A program made the position numbers and the translations under genes. DNA of 64,000 bases, taken from contig CAJXPD010000013.1 in NCBI GenBank assembly GCA_913057785.1, positions 1 through 64,000 of the forward strand. The letters run 5' to 3'. The notes below the pieces were generated by a model, which saw only the letters and a list, made by a program, of their open reading frames with translations, had not been told where the DNA came from and did not search any database. Below, one piece after another: positions 54,926-61,590 of this stretch. This DNA is from an uncultured Lewinella sp. (lineage in GTDB: Bacteria; Bacteroidota; Bacteroidia; Chitinophagales; Saprospiraceae). The stretch's first letter is position 1; every line of letters starts with the position of its first letter.

Positions 54926-54984
54926 CGTGACGTACAATTAGAAGAAACGCTTATATTCACTCCTCAAACTTATCTTTAGCATCT

Positions 54985-55896
54985 ATGGAAGCCAATTACC
55001 AGACTCCTTTGGTCCTATCTGGACCCTTTCGTAAACCTAAGCAAATGCTCTTGGAACAGGAATATGGAGGGCACAAATCACTCCATGATGGGGATGTCGC
55101 TTCCAATTTAGGACTAAAGGATGCTCCGATAGAGGGCCCTACTCACTTTAGCCAATTTGTTCCGCTAATAGCAAAGATCTGGGGTAAGGATTGGTATGAG
55201 CGCGGTTGTTTTTCTGCTCACTTTTTGAATATGGTGGTGGAGGGAGAAGAGGTAAAAGCTTTCGTAGAATGGCCTGAGAAAGGAGAAACCATTACTAGAT
55301 GCTGGGCGGAAAAGGCAGATGGAAGTCCAGTGCTGGAAGCTAGTGCCAGCCTTGGGACGACTGATCCTACCCTATTAGAACAACGAATGGCTAAACTCCG
55401 ACCAGTAGGCCAGCTTGTCATCCTGGAGGAACTAGAGGTGGGTTTGAAAGGTGCTCATGAAGAGGAGGTAGTTATGAGAGCCGACCAATATATGGGAAAA
55501 CTCTATCCTTTTTCTTTGACGCAAAAACTGACCACCATTACCGAGAAATCTCCATGGTATACCGAGCGGTCTCCATGGGGATCACCCATCATCCCACTAG
55601 AAATGATTAGTGTGCTGAGCATGTACACCTTTCATGAGGCCGGTTTTGAGGTAAAGCAACCTTCCATCGGTTTGTTTGCCGATTTGGAAATCCGGATGCT
55701 CAAAGGTCCCTTGCTAGTTGGTGAATCCTATAAGATACGTCGAGAGATCGTAGCACTAGGCGAAAGCCGAAGAACGGAAGGCTTTTGGACCCGAAGTCAG
55801 ATTTTAGATAAAGCAGGCAAAGAGATCCTTGCGGAAGTCCTACTTCATCAGGCTGTTTTCAAACACTCCTATCCAGATTACCCACAGACCGCTTAA
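54985..55896 (+). CDS. Probable double-hotdog protein, MaoC-like
   Basis: The 303-residue cytoplasmic protein is not confidently assigned. The N-terminal half has KSLHDGDVASNLGLKDAPIEGPTHFSQFVPL, which resembles the His/Asp-containing active-site helix of MaoC-type hotdog dehydratases. The second half ends in YKIRREIVALGESRRTEGFWTRSQILD, similar to a hotdog strand pair. A two-hotdog acyl-thioester hydratase would fit beside an acyl-CoA ligase and a TetR regulator. A near-consensus -7 element (TATCTTTA, 54971-54978) lies directly before the ATG. Confidence 0.6.
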   Translation: MEANYQTPLVLSGPFRKPKQMLLEQEYGGHKSLHDGDVASNLGLKDAPIEGPTHFSQFVPLIAKIWGKDWYERGCFSAHFLNMVVEGEEVKAFVEWPEKGETITRCWAEKADGSPVLEASASLGTTDPTLLEQRMAKLRPVGQLVILEELEVGLKGAHEEEVVMRADQYMGKLYPFSLTQKLTTITEKSPWYTERSPWGSPIIPLEMISVLSMYTFHEAGFEVKQPSIGLFADLEIRMLKGPLLVGESYKIRREIVALGESRRTEGFWTRSQILDKAGKEILAEVLLHQAVFKHSYPDYPQTA

Positions 55897-56003
55897 CATT
55901 TCTAGTAAGCCACTCTTATTGAGGTATTTCGATTCAAAGTGCTCATATGTCCTTTGGCTCTATCTTTTTAGGTAGATACTGCCCGATCTATGATTATTTA
56001 TCT

Positions 56004-56055
56004 GCAATGATGTTGCAAATAACTATTCATAAAGCTATATTTGCAACATTGTTGC
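56004..56055. promoter_or_regulatory. Paired palindromic operators flanking a promoter
   Basis: ATGTTGCAAATA (56010-56021) and TATTTGCAACAT (56038-56049) form a perfect 12-bp inverted repeat. Extended arms 56004-56021 and 56038-56055 match at 16 of 18 positions. Each arm is itself palindromic: GCAATGATGTTGC (56004-56016) and GCAACATTGTTGC (56043-56055). The centres are 39 bp apart and cover the -33 and start-site regions of the promoter at 56013-56043. This is the layout of a two-site repressor, possibly a Fur/Zur-type metal regulator; the family is a guess. Confidence 0.6.
56013..56043 (+). promoter_or_regulatory. Promoter of the candidate small RNA
   Basis: TTG (56013-56015), a 20-bp spacer and TATATTTG (56036-56043) match the Bacteroidota promoter consensus. 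The predicted start is near 56047-56050. No coding region follows before the terminator at 56126-56153. Confidence 0.65.
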
Positions 56056-56160
56056 GTTATAGCTGTTCTTACAGCTTCCTATAGTAACAGACGCAAAAGT
56101 CTTTTAATAGGTAGTAAACTTTCGGGGTGCCAGTTATGGGCATAACTGGCACCTTTCTTT
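56048..56160 (+). ncRNA. Candidate structured small RNA, about 110 nt
   Basis: A consensus promoter and a strong terminator bracket about 110 nt with no open reading frame. The 5' part folds into a long bulged hairpin. TTGCGT (56052-56057) pairs with ACGCAA (56091-56096), TATAG (56058-56062) with CTATA (56079-56083), and CTGT (56063-56066) with ACAG (56071-56074) around a TCTT loop. A single-stranded linker follows, then the terminator. The arrangement is that of a stand-alone sRNA. It does not resemble tmRNA, 6S, SRP RNA or RNase P RNA by size or layout. The double palindrome suggests tight regulation. Confidence 0.5.
56126..56160 (+). terminator. Strong intrinsic terminator of the candidate sRNA
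   Basis: GGTGCCAGTTAT (56126-56137), loop GGGC and ATAACTGGCACC (56142-56153) give a perfect 12-bp stem followed by TTTCTTT. It lies 230 bp beyond the nearest coding stop, which is far for that gene's terminator. Confidence 0.8.
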
Positions 56161-56200
56161 CTAGGAAGGAATAATGCCCGCTAAAATCAAATGAAGAGAT

Positions 56201-56229
56201 CACTGTGGACAAAAGTGTCCAGACCAGTG
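56201..56229 (+). other. Extended hairpin upstream of the DUF3299-like gene
   Basis: CACTG (56201-56205) pairs with CAGTG (56225-56229), and TGGACA (56206-56211) with TGTCCA (56216-56221), around loop AAAG with a 3-nt bulge. Together with a long-range AGGTGGA/TCCACCT pairing near 56280 and 56350 it suggests a structured region between the sRNA and the ATG at 56560. No T-tract follows. Nothing else is recognised in 56230-56559. Confidence 0.35.
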
Positions 56230-56559
56230 GACTTAATTACCGGTACCTATGGGGTCCGCAAATTTAACTCATCCTTAGGGAGGTGGAAGGTTCTAGCTTA
56301 TGTGTTCCTTACCATTGAACTTTTAGCAGAGGTCTTTGCTACCCGAGCCTTATCTCCACCTTGACTAGTTCTTGAACTTTGAATCAGTTGGTTTTCTCTT
56401 GCAGTTGAGATACATTTGGAAGAACAAGTCGATGGGAAATTTCTGCACTATGGAGGGGCGTTGTTTTTGATATTGCGTCATGCCTTTCACTATAAGTTTT
56501 GTACAGCAGATCAGAACCCATCCGAGCTTGGATTAACAAACTAAAATGAAACTGCGTAC

Positions 56560-57258
56560 ATGAGAATTGGATTCCTAATTTTTGTGATTCTCCTCCTTGC
56601 GATCTCGGGACTTGTCCTACAATCGAGTCTAGGAAATAAGAATTTGGCACTGGATGCTGCGGCTACCTTAGGAGAACAACCAGATAGTACCTTATTACGT
56701 CAATCGGCAGACTACCAGAATGAAATTCCTTCAGCAGGCTTCGAAAAAGAGGATACAAGCATAATTTATAAGTGGGACGATACCGTATTTGACTGGGTAG
56801 AAATTGGAGAATTAGAAAGACAAAATCACCCATCGAACGTGGAAGCTTCTGAGGTTGATTTTACAGCTCCAGTTCAAATGGAATGGGAGCAGTTGATGAA
56901 TATTCTCTATCAATTGAAGTATTATCCTGAATTAGATTTGTCCGTTTTCGCACCGGTATTTGGCCCAAAGTTGGAAAATCTAGATGGTCAAATGGTCACC
57001 ATAGAAGGTTTCATATTACCGATAGATGAGGAGCAAGGTATTTGGGCCCTGTCGGCCTTCCCCGTTGCTTCCTGCTTCTTTTGCGGTCAAGCTAGTCCAG
57101 CTTCTGTCATTAGTGTTTACTTCAGTGAAGGAAGCCCCCGACGTAGATATGCCACTGGGGACCGTTTGTCCTTGCAAGGGAAATTGATGCTAAATCATAA
57201 CGATCCCGTGGAGTTATACTACATATTGAAAGATGCAGAGGGGACACTAATCCAATAA
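56560..57258 (+). CDS. DUF3299-like exported protein
   Basis: The 232-residue protein has an N-terminal signal or anchor (about 4-21, GFLIFVILLLAISGLVLQ). The C-terminal half (about 135-228) has GQMVTIEGFILPIDEEQGIWALSAFPVASCFFCGQASPASV, then DRLSLQGKLMLNHNDPVELYYILKDA. This OB-fold-like pattern with a CFFCG motif resembles DUF3299 and related Bacteroidota proteins. As I recall, DUF3299 genes occur with zinc-linked ABC-transporter clusters in other bacteria, so a metal-related role is possible but unproven. It is 106 bp upstream of the second DUF5916 gene. Confidence 0.65.
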   Translation: MRIGFLIFVILLLAISGLVLQSSLGNKNLALDAAATLGEQPDSTLLRQSADYQNEIPSAGFEKEDTSIIYKWDDTVFDWVEIGELERQNHPSNVEASEVDFTAPVQMEWEQLMNILYQLKYYPELDLSVFAPVFGPKLENLDGQMVTIEGFILPIDEEQGIWALSAFPVASCFFCGQASPASVISVYFSEGSPRRRYATGDRLSLQGKLMLNHNDPVELYYILKDAEGTLIQ

Positions 57259-57320
57259 GCGAAAGTGCGCTGTAACTAGAGATAAACCAATTGGCTGATA
57301 AACCCGAAAAGCCACTAGCA

Positions 57321-57328
57321 TAGATTTG
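57321..57328 (+). promoter_or_regulatory. -7 element of the second DUF5916 gene
   Basis: TAGATTTG matches TAnnTTTG and lies 36 bp before the ATG at 57365. The predicted start site falls inside or next to the palindrome at 57332-57351. No TTG is present at 19-20 bp upstream. Confidence 0.5.
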
Positions 57329-57331
57329 TCC

Positions 57332-57351
57332 GTTCAACACTAGTGTTGAAC
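57332..57351. promoter_or_regulatory. Perfect 20-bp palindrome at the DUF5916 start site
   Basis: GTTCAACACTAGTGTTGAAC is identical to its reverse complement over all 20 positions. It sits 3 bp after the -7 element, a classic place for a repressor operator. It is 13 bp before the ATG, so as RNA it could also mask the start. Confidence 0.6.
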
Positions 57352-57364
57352 TAAACCGACTGTT

Positions 57365-59572
57365 ATGAAAAACCTTATAGCTGCAGCAGCACTATTGCTG
57401 TCTCTCCATTTGTATGCTCAGGAATCAGAAGGCAATTTCCCACCTCCAGTTGAAGCCCCTATTATCAACGCCGTCAAGACCAGCACAAAAATCACCATTG
57501 ATGGAAGGTTAGAAGAAGCAGACTGGAATCAAGCTCCAATGGTTGCGGATTTCTTTCGAAGAGAACCTCGGCAAGGAGGCGAGATTAGCTTTCCTACGGA
57601 GGTACGCTTTTTATACGATGATAAGCATTTGTATATCGGAGCATCCTGCCAAGATTCGTCTGGTATTCAGGGGGTTAGAGTGCAAGACCTTCGCCGTGAC
57701 TTTAGCTGGGGAGAAAATGATATTTTTGGTGTAGCACTAGATCCCCAGAATCTCAAGCAGTATGCACAGGTTTTTCAGACGACCCCTTATGGGAACCAGC
57801 GAGATATGCAAAACTTCAACGGCAATACTCATGATCCTGGTTGGAATACTTTATGGCGTGTCAAAACTCAACGCACGGCAGAAGGCTTCACGGCTGAATT
57901 TGCTATTCCATTTACATCCTTGCGTTATGATCGACCAAAAGCTGGAGAACCGGTCGAATGGGGCGTCACATTGGTTCGATATGCCAGAAGGGCCGTAGAG
58001 GTATCCACCTTTCCAGCCATTCCACAATCCTTCACGCCTTACCGAATGACCTACGCCGCCAGATTGCAAGGCATCGAAGTTCCTCCTCCCGCGGCCAATG
58101 TTCGTATTGAACCATATACCTTATACCAATTTGATGAAAGTAAAACTGGAGATATTGTCCTAGAAAATCTGAATGAGGCAAAACTGGGACTAGATGCTAA
58201 GTGGGCCATCAACCCAAGAACGGTAGTAGATCTGACGATCAATACGGATTTTGCCCAAGCCGATGTAGACCGTGCAGTGAATAACTTGGAACGCTTCAAT
58301 ATCTTCTTTCCGGAAAGACGACAATTCTTCCTAGAGAATTCCGGAATCTGGGCGGGCGGTCTGCAGACTTCTATTCGTCCTTTCTTTAGTCGAACCATCG
58401 GCCTGCAAGGGAGCTTCAATGCTGTACCTGCACCCATTGACCTGGGGACTCGCTTTACCCAACGGACTGAAAAGCAGGCCTTAGCAGCCCTTTTGGTTAG
58501 GCAGCGAGAAACTGAAAACTCCGCCCGCGCCAACTTTGGGGTCCTGAGGTACTTGAAGAATTATGGACGGGAGAACAACATTGGGATTATGCTTACGCAT
58601 CGCTTAGATGAGGAGCATCAGGATTTGGGTCTGCTACAAAAAAATAATACCACCATCACCATTGATGGACAGATACGCCCCACTAGCGAATGGGATGTAC
58701 AATACCTTCTTACCACTTCAATTGACGAGGAAAGCGGAGAGGTAGGATACGCGGGGCGATTCTTTACGGGCAATCGGAGCAATGATTTCTACTATGGTTG
58801 GGTAACCGAGTATACAGATGCAAATTACCTTCCGGGTATGGGGTTTGTTCGCCAGACAGATGTAATTCGACACAATCCAGGGGGATATTATATTTGGAGG
58901 CCCAAGAATATACCCTGGATCAGGAGATATGACCCTGGTTTCTTCGTTAACTTTAACCATGATGCAACTAACCCTTCTAAATTCCAGCAGGCTAGCATTT
59001 ACATCTTTCCCATTTTCACTTGGTTTAAGGACAATAGCTTCCTAGAATTCTCTGCCACACCGACCTGGCAGAATATCAATTTTGACTTTGCTCCTTTGGG
59101 ATTGTCGATTGAAAAAGATCGCTATTTCTATACCCGCTATCTTATTCAATACAATACAGATCTATCTAAAAAATGGTCAGGTGATATTGGGTATAATTTC
59201 GGCCGCTTTTACAATGGGCGGCGAAACACTATTAATGCTGCTGCCCGCTTTGCCCCTATCCCGCATTTAGCCATATCATTAGACTATGAATACAATGCCT
59301 TGGAAGGCGTGGGGCTTGAAGAAAAGAATCTTTATACGAATCTATACACTGGAAGCCTTCGGCTCGCCTTAAATCCACGTGTACAACTATCTACTTTTTA
59401 CCAATACAATAGTTTTGGTCGACAAGGGCGGTGGAATGTACGTTTCAGTTGGGAGTACCTGCCGCTTTCTTTTGTTTATCTAGTCTTTAATGATACGGAA
59501 ACGGATATTTTCGAACCAGTGAACAGAGACCGGCAATTTATTGGAAAGCTAACTTTGACGCAGCAATTTTAG
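57365..59572 (+). CDS. DUF5916 protein with CBM9-like N-domain
   Basis: The 735-residue protein has a signal peptide (1-19). A CBM9-like domain covers about 35-215 (ITIDGRLEEADWNQAPMVADFFRREP, HLYIGASCQDSSG). The DUF5916 barrel-like region follows, with NTDFAQADVDRAVNNLERFNIFFPERRQFFLENSGIW and a C-terminal LTLTQQF ending in Phe, as outer-membrane barrels do. It is a paralogue of the gene at 42364 with the same FFPE(K/R)R..FFLE core. Likely outer-membrane or surface located; ligand unknown. It has its own promoter and palindrome. Confidence 0.86.
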   Translation: MKNLIAAAALLLSLHLYAQESEGNFPPPVEAPIINAVKTSTKITIDGRLEEADWNQAPMVADFFRREPRQGGEISFPTEVRFLYDDKHLYIGASCQDSSGIQGVRVQDLRRDFSWGENDIFGVALDPQNLKQYAQVFQTTPYGNQRDMQNFNGNTHDPGWNTLWRVKTQRTAEGFTAEFAIPFTSLRYDRPKAGEPVEWGVTLVRYARRAVEVSTFPAIPQSFTPYRMTYAARLQGIEVPPPAANVRIEPYTLYQFDESKTGDIVLENLNEAKLGLDAKWAINPRTVVDLTINTDFAQADVDRAVNNLERFNIFFPERRQFFLENSGIWAGGLQTSIRPFFSRTIGLQGSFNAVPAPIDLGTRFTQRTEKQALAALLVRQRETENSARANFGVLRYLKNYGRENNIGIMLTHRLDEEHQDLGLLQKNNTTITIDGQIRPTSEWDVQYLLTTSIDEESGEVGYAGRFFTGNRSNDFYYGWVTEYTDANYLPGMGFVRQTDVIRHNPGGYYIWRPKNIPWIRRYDPGFFVNFNHDATNPSKFQQASIYIFPIFTWFKDNSFLEFSATPTWQNINFDFAPLGLSIEKDRYFYTRYLIQYNTDLSKKWSGDIGYNFGRFYNGRRNTINAAARFAPIPHLAISLDYEYNALEGVGLEEKNLYTNLYTGSLRLALNPRVQLSTFYQYNSFGRQGRWNVRFSWEYLPLSFVYLVFNDTETDIFEPVNRDRQFIGKLTLTQQF

Positions 59573-59633
59573 AAAGGTTCAATACGGAGAAAAGAGACCG
59601 TCCGGTGTTTATTTCGTGATACACTAAAATTTT

Positions 59634-59664
59634 AAAAGGTGCATCAAATGTCGATGCACCTTTT
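59634..59664. terminator. Bidirectional terminator between convergent genes
   Basis: AAAAGGTGCATC (59634-59645) pairs perfectly with GATGCACCTTTT (59653-59664) around a 7-nt loop. It lies between the DUF5916 stop and the end of the convergent repeat-peptide gene and can serve both. Confidence 0.8.
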
Positions 59665-59674
59665 AGGTTTAATT

Positions 59675-60055
59675 CTACGCTATTCTTCCTCCATCCTCTC
59701 TACCCTTAGCTTGAAGTGCTAGGGTTTTCGTGCCTCCTGAGTCGGTGCCTTTAGCCTTGGAAGATCGCTGGCCACCGGTATCGGTACCTTTGGCTTTGGG
59801 ACTACGGATTCCTCCGCCTTCAGTGCCCTTACCCGCTTTGGCCAACAGCTCCCTTCCATCTTTAACTTTACTCTCGGCTCTGAGGGCTAGTATTCCTCCA
59901 CCTTCCGTTCCTTGGACTTTGGTCACAAGGGTGATTTTGCCACTTCCGTTACTGCCATTGGAGGCTACTATAGCGGTTGAACTCGTTCCATTGGAAAGGA
60001 GTGCTAGTGCAAGAACTAGACAAGGAAGCAGTAGGGCTTGTTTTAGTACTTTCAT
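59675..60055 (-). CDS. Small secreted Gly/acidic-repeat protein
   Basis: The 126-residue product has a signal peptide (about 1-28, KQALLLPCLVLALALLSNG). Its mature part is built of imperfect repeats around G-[TR]-[ED]-x-G-G: VQGTEGGGI, GKGTEGGGI, KAKGTDTGG, KAKGTDSGG and AKGREDGG, separated by basic Lys/Ser/Arg/Ala linkers. No cysteine occurs after the signal. I do not recognise the family. The alternating basic and Gly-acidic motifs suggest ion, nucleic-acid or polysaccharide contact. A modified exported peptide is possible, but no modification enzyme is adjacent. The clean terminator and start codon support a real gene. Confidence 0.65.
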   Translation of the reverse strand: MKVLKQALLLPCLVLALALLSNGTSSTAIVASNGSNGSGKITLVTKVQGTEGGGILALRAESKVKDGRELLAKAGKGTEGGGIRSPKAKGTDTGGQRSSKAKGTDSGGTKTLALQAKGREDGGRIA

Positions 60056-60324
60056 ATCTGAGGTTTGTAGGGTTAACTATAAAATACCTGGGTTGCTACT
60101 ATAGGATATATAACAACATGTACATATAATACATTTTTCTATTCAAAAGTTCCTTGACCACCTATTTTTTTTGAGCCGTCTTCTACCGCTGGCGCTGGGC
60201 ACATATTTTATTGGGAACTTATTTTCTAGCTATACACTTGAAGGGTTGGAATACAAGCCCAGTAAGATAGGACCCGAGTTCAATCACGCTGGCTAAAACC
60301 AAATGCTAAAGAAGATATCTATAC

Positions 60325-60819
60325 ATGAAAATATTCATCTTTGGACCTCCTGGCGCTGGGAAATCTACCCTAGCCTTGGAACTGGGGCGCCAAATGGACT
60401 TACCCGTCTTGCATGTAGATCATTACTTTTTCAAAGCGCCCAATATCCATATTTCGACAAAGGAAGCTCTTGCTGAATTGAAAGCGGCACTTCCGCATGA
60501 CAATTGGGTCGTTGAGGGGAATCACGGTGCCGTACTCCCTTTGCTTGCAGCGCAGGCAGATCATAGCATTGTGCTGAAAGTATCGCCTCTACTTTGCCTG
60601 TATAGAGTTGTCAAGAGGTATTACCAAAACGATCCTGAATTGAAAAAGGCTATATCGGAGGGATGGGAAGAAAAATTGAGCTGGCAATTTACCTGGTTTA
60701 TCCTACGACTTTTTCCCAAGAATTTCGCCAAACAAAAGCAACAAATCAAAGCGTTAGCAAAGGGAAAAGTTCATTTGGTCAAGAACAGCAGACGATTTGA
60801 CTTGAGGCTGTTAGAGTGA
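60325..60819 (+). CDS. P-loop nucleotide kinase-like protein (FlaR/AAA_17 type)
   Basis: The 164-residue cytoplasmic protein begins with a Walker A motif GPPGAGKST (7-15). It continues with LPVLHVDHYFF and DNWVVEGNHGAVLPLLAAQADHSIVL, a pattern of adenylate-kinase-like proteins annotated as FlaR (DNA topology modulation) or AAA_17. The C-terminal FAKQKQQIKALAKGKVHLVKNSRRFD matches the same group. The true substrate is unknown. Convergent with the DtxR gene at 14 bp. Confidence 0.8.
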   Translation: MKIFIFGPPGAGKSTLALELGRQMDLPVLHVDHYFFKAPNIHISTKEALAELKAALPHDNWVVEGNHGAVLPLLAAQADHSIVLKVSPLLCLYRVVKRYYQNDPELKKAISEGWEEKLSWQFTWFILRLFPKNFAKQKQQIKALAKGKVHLVKNSRRFDLRLLE

Positions 60820-60833
60820 GGTATATAACTAGG

Positions 60834-61484
60834 TCATTTCACCAGTAAACTCTTTGCCACTTTATGACTAATCATAGTTGGAGCCCCGCCATTACAACTG
60901 ACCAATAGACTATTGTCAAAAGGTTCGACCTGTAATAATTCAAAGGTGGTTCCCAGTCGGATTTGTAGCTCATTCAGATAATGTAAAAGCTCCTTAGAGC
61001 TTTTCGCTATTGCCAACAACTTTACCTTCTGGCCAAGAGGCACCTCTGTGAGAGATTGAAATTCTTGTTCTATCACCATCCCTTTCTCATCTGGAATTGG
61101 CGAGCCATGCGGATCAACCCTCGGATAGTCTAACATTTCATCCATTCTAGCGAAAAGTTTGTCGGATTGAATATGCTCCATTTGCTCCGCGATTTCGTGT
61201 ACTTCCTCCCAACCAAAGCCCATAACGCGATGCAAAAACATTTCGGTAAGTCGATGTTTGCGAATGATCATTGCAGCCGTTCTCCTACCCTCTTCTGTCA
61301 GTATTACGGGCTTATATTTCTGGTAATTTACCCAGCCGTACTCCTCCAGCTTTTTGACCATGTTATTGGCCGTGGGCTTACTCACACCCAATTGTTTGCT
61401 GAGTTCCGTCAGGTTGATCTGGCCCTCCTGTTCATCCAGAAAATACAAGGCTTTGAGGTAGTTTTCCTTGACGGTTGTGGACAT
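60834..61484 (-). CDS. DtxR/MntR family metal-dependent repressor
   Basis: The 216-residue protein has a DtxR winged helix (about 1-70: NYLKALYFLDEQEGQINLTELSKQLGVSKPTANNMVKKLEEYGWV), a metal-binding dimerisation domain (about 75-140: HRLTEMFLHRVMGFGWEEVHEIAEQMEH, then DPHGSPIP) and a C-terminal FeoA/SH3-like domain (about 150-216). The family represses manganese or iron uptake genes when metal is plentiful. It is divergent from a TonB receptor 107 bp away. A palindrome in the receptor promoter is its likely operator. Mn versus Fe preference cannot be decided here. Confidence 0.9.
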   Translation of the reverse strand: MSTTVKENYLKALYFLDEQEGQINLTELSKQLGVSKPTANNMVKKLEEYGWVNYQKYKPVILTEEGRRTAAMIIRKHRLTEMFLHRVMGFGWEEVHEIAEQMEHIQSDKLFARMDEMLDYPRVDPHGSPIPDEKGMVIEQEFQSLTEVPLGQKVKLLAIAKSSKELLHYLNELQIRLGTTFELLQVEPFDNSLLVSCNGGAPTMISHKVAKSLLVK

Positions 61485-61529
61485 ATCCTTTTTTACCGAC
61501 CAAAATAAGCAAAAAAAAGCCTATTTAAT

Positions 61530-61560
61530 TTTGTTAGAATAGTCTAACTTTATAATTTTG
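61530..61560 (+). promoter_or_regulatory. TonB-receptor promoter with internal DtxR-type palindrome
   Basis: TTTG (61530-61533), a 19-bp spacer and TAATTTTG (61553-61560) form a consensus promoter. GTTAGA-ATAG-TCTAAC (61533-61548) lies exactly between the boxes and is a perfect 6-bp inverted repeat. DtxR-family operators are AT-rich palindromes containing TTAG...CTAA, so binding by the adjacent repressor would block RNA polymerase. Confidence 0.7.
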
Positions 61561-61590
61561 TGTATCTAATAAAATTTTATAGCTAGTCAA

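Noticed and set aside
56384-56650. 88-codon minus-strand frame near the DUF3299-like gene
   Set aside because: It overlaps the start of the supported plus-strand gene and has no family features.
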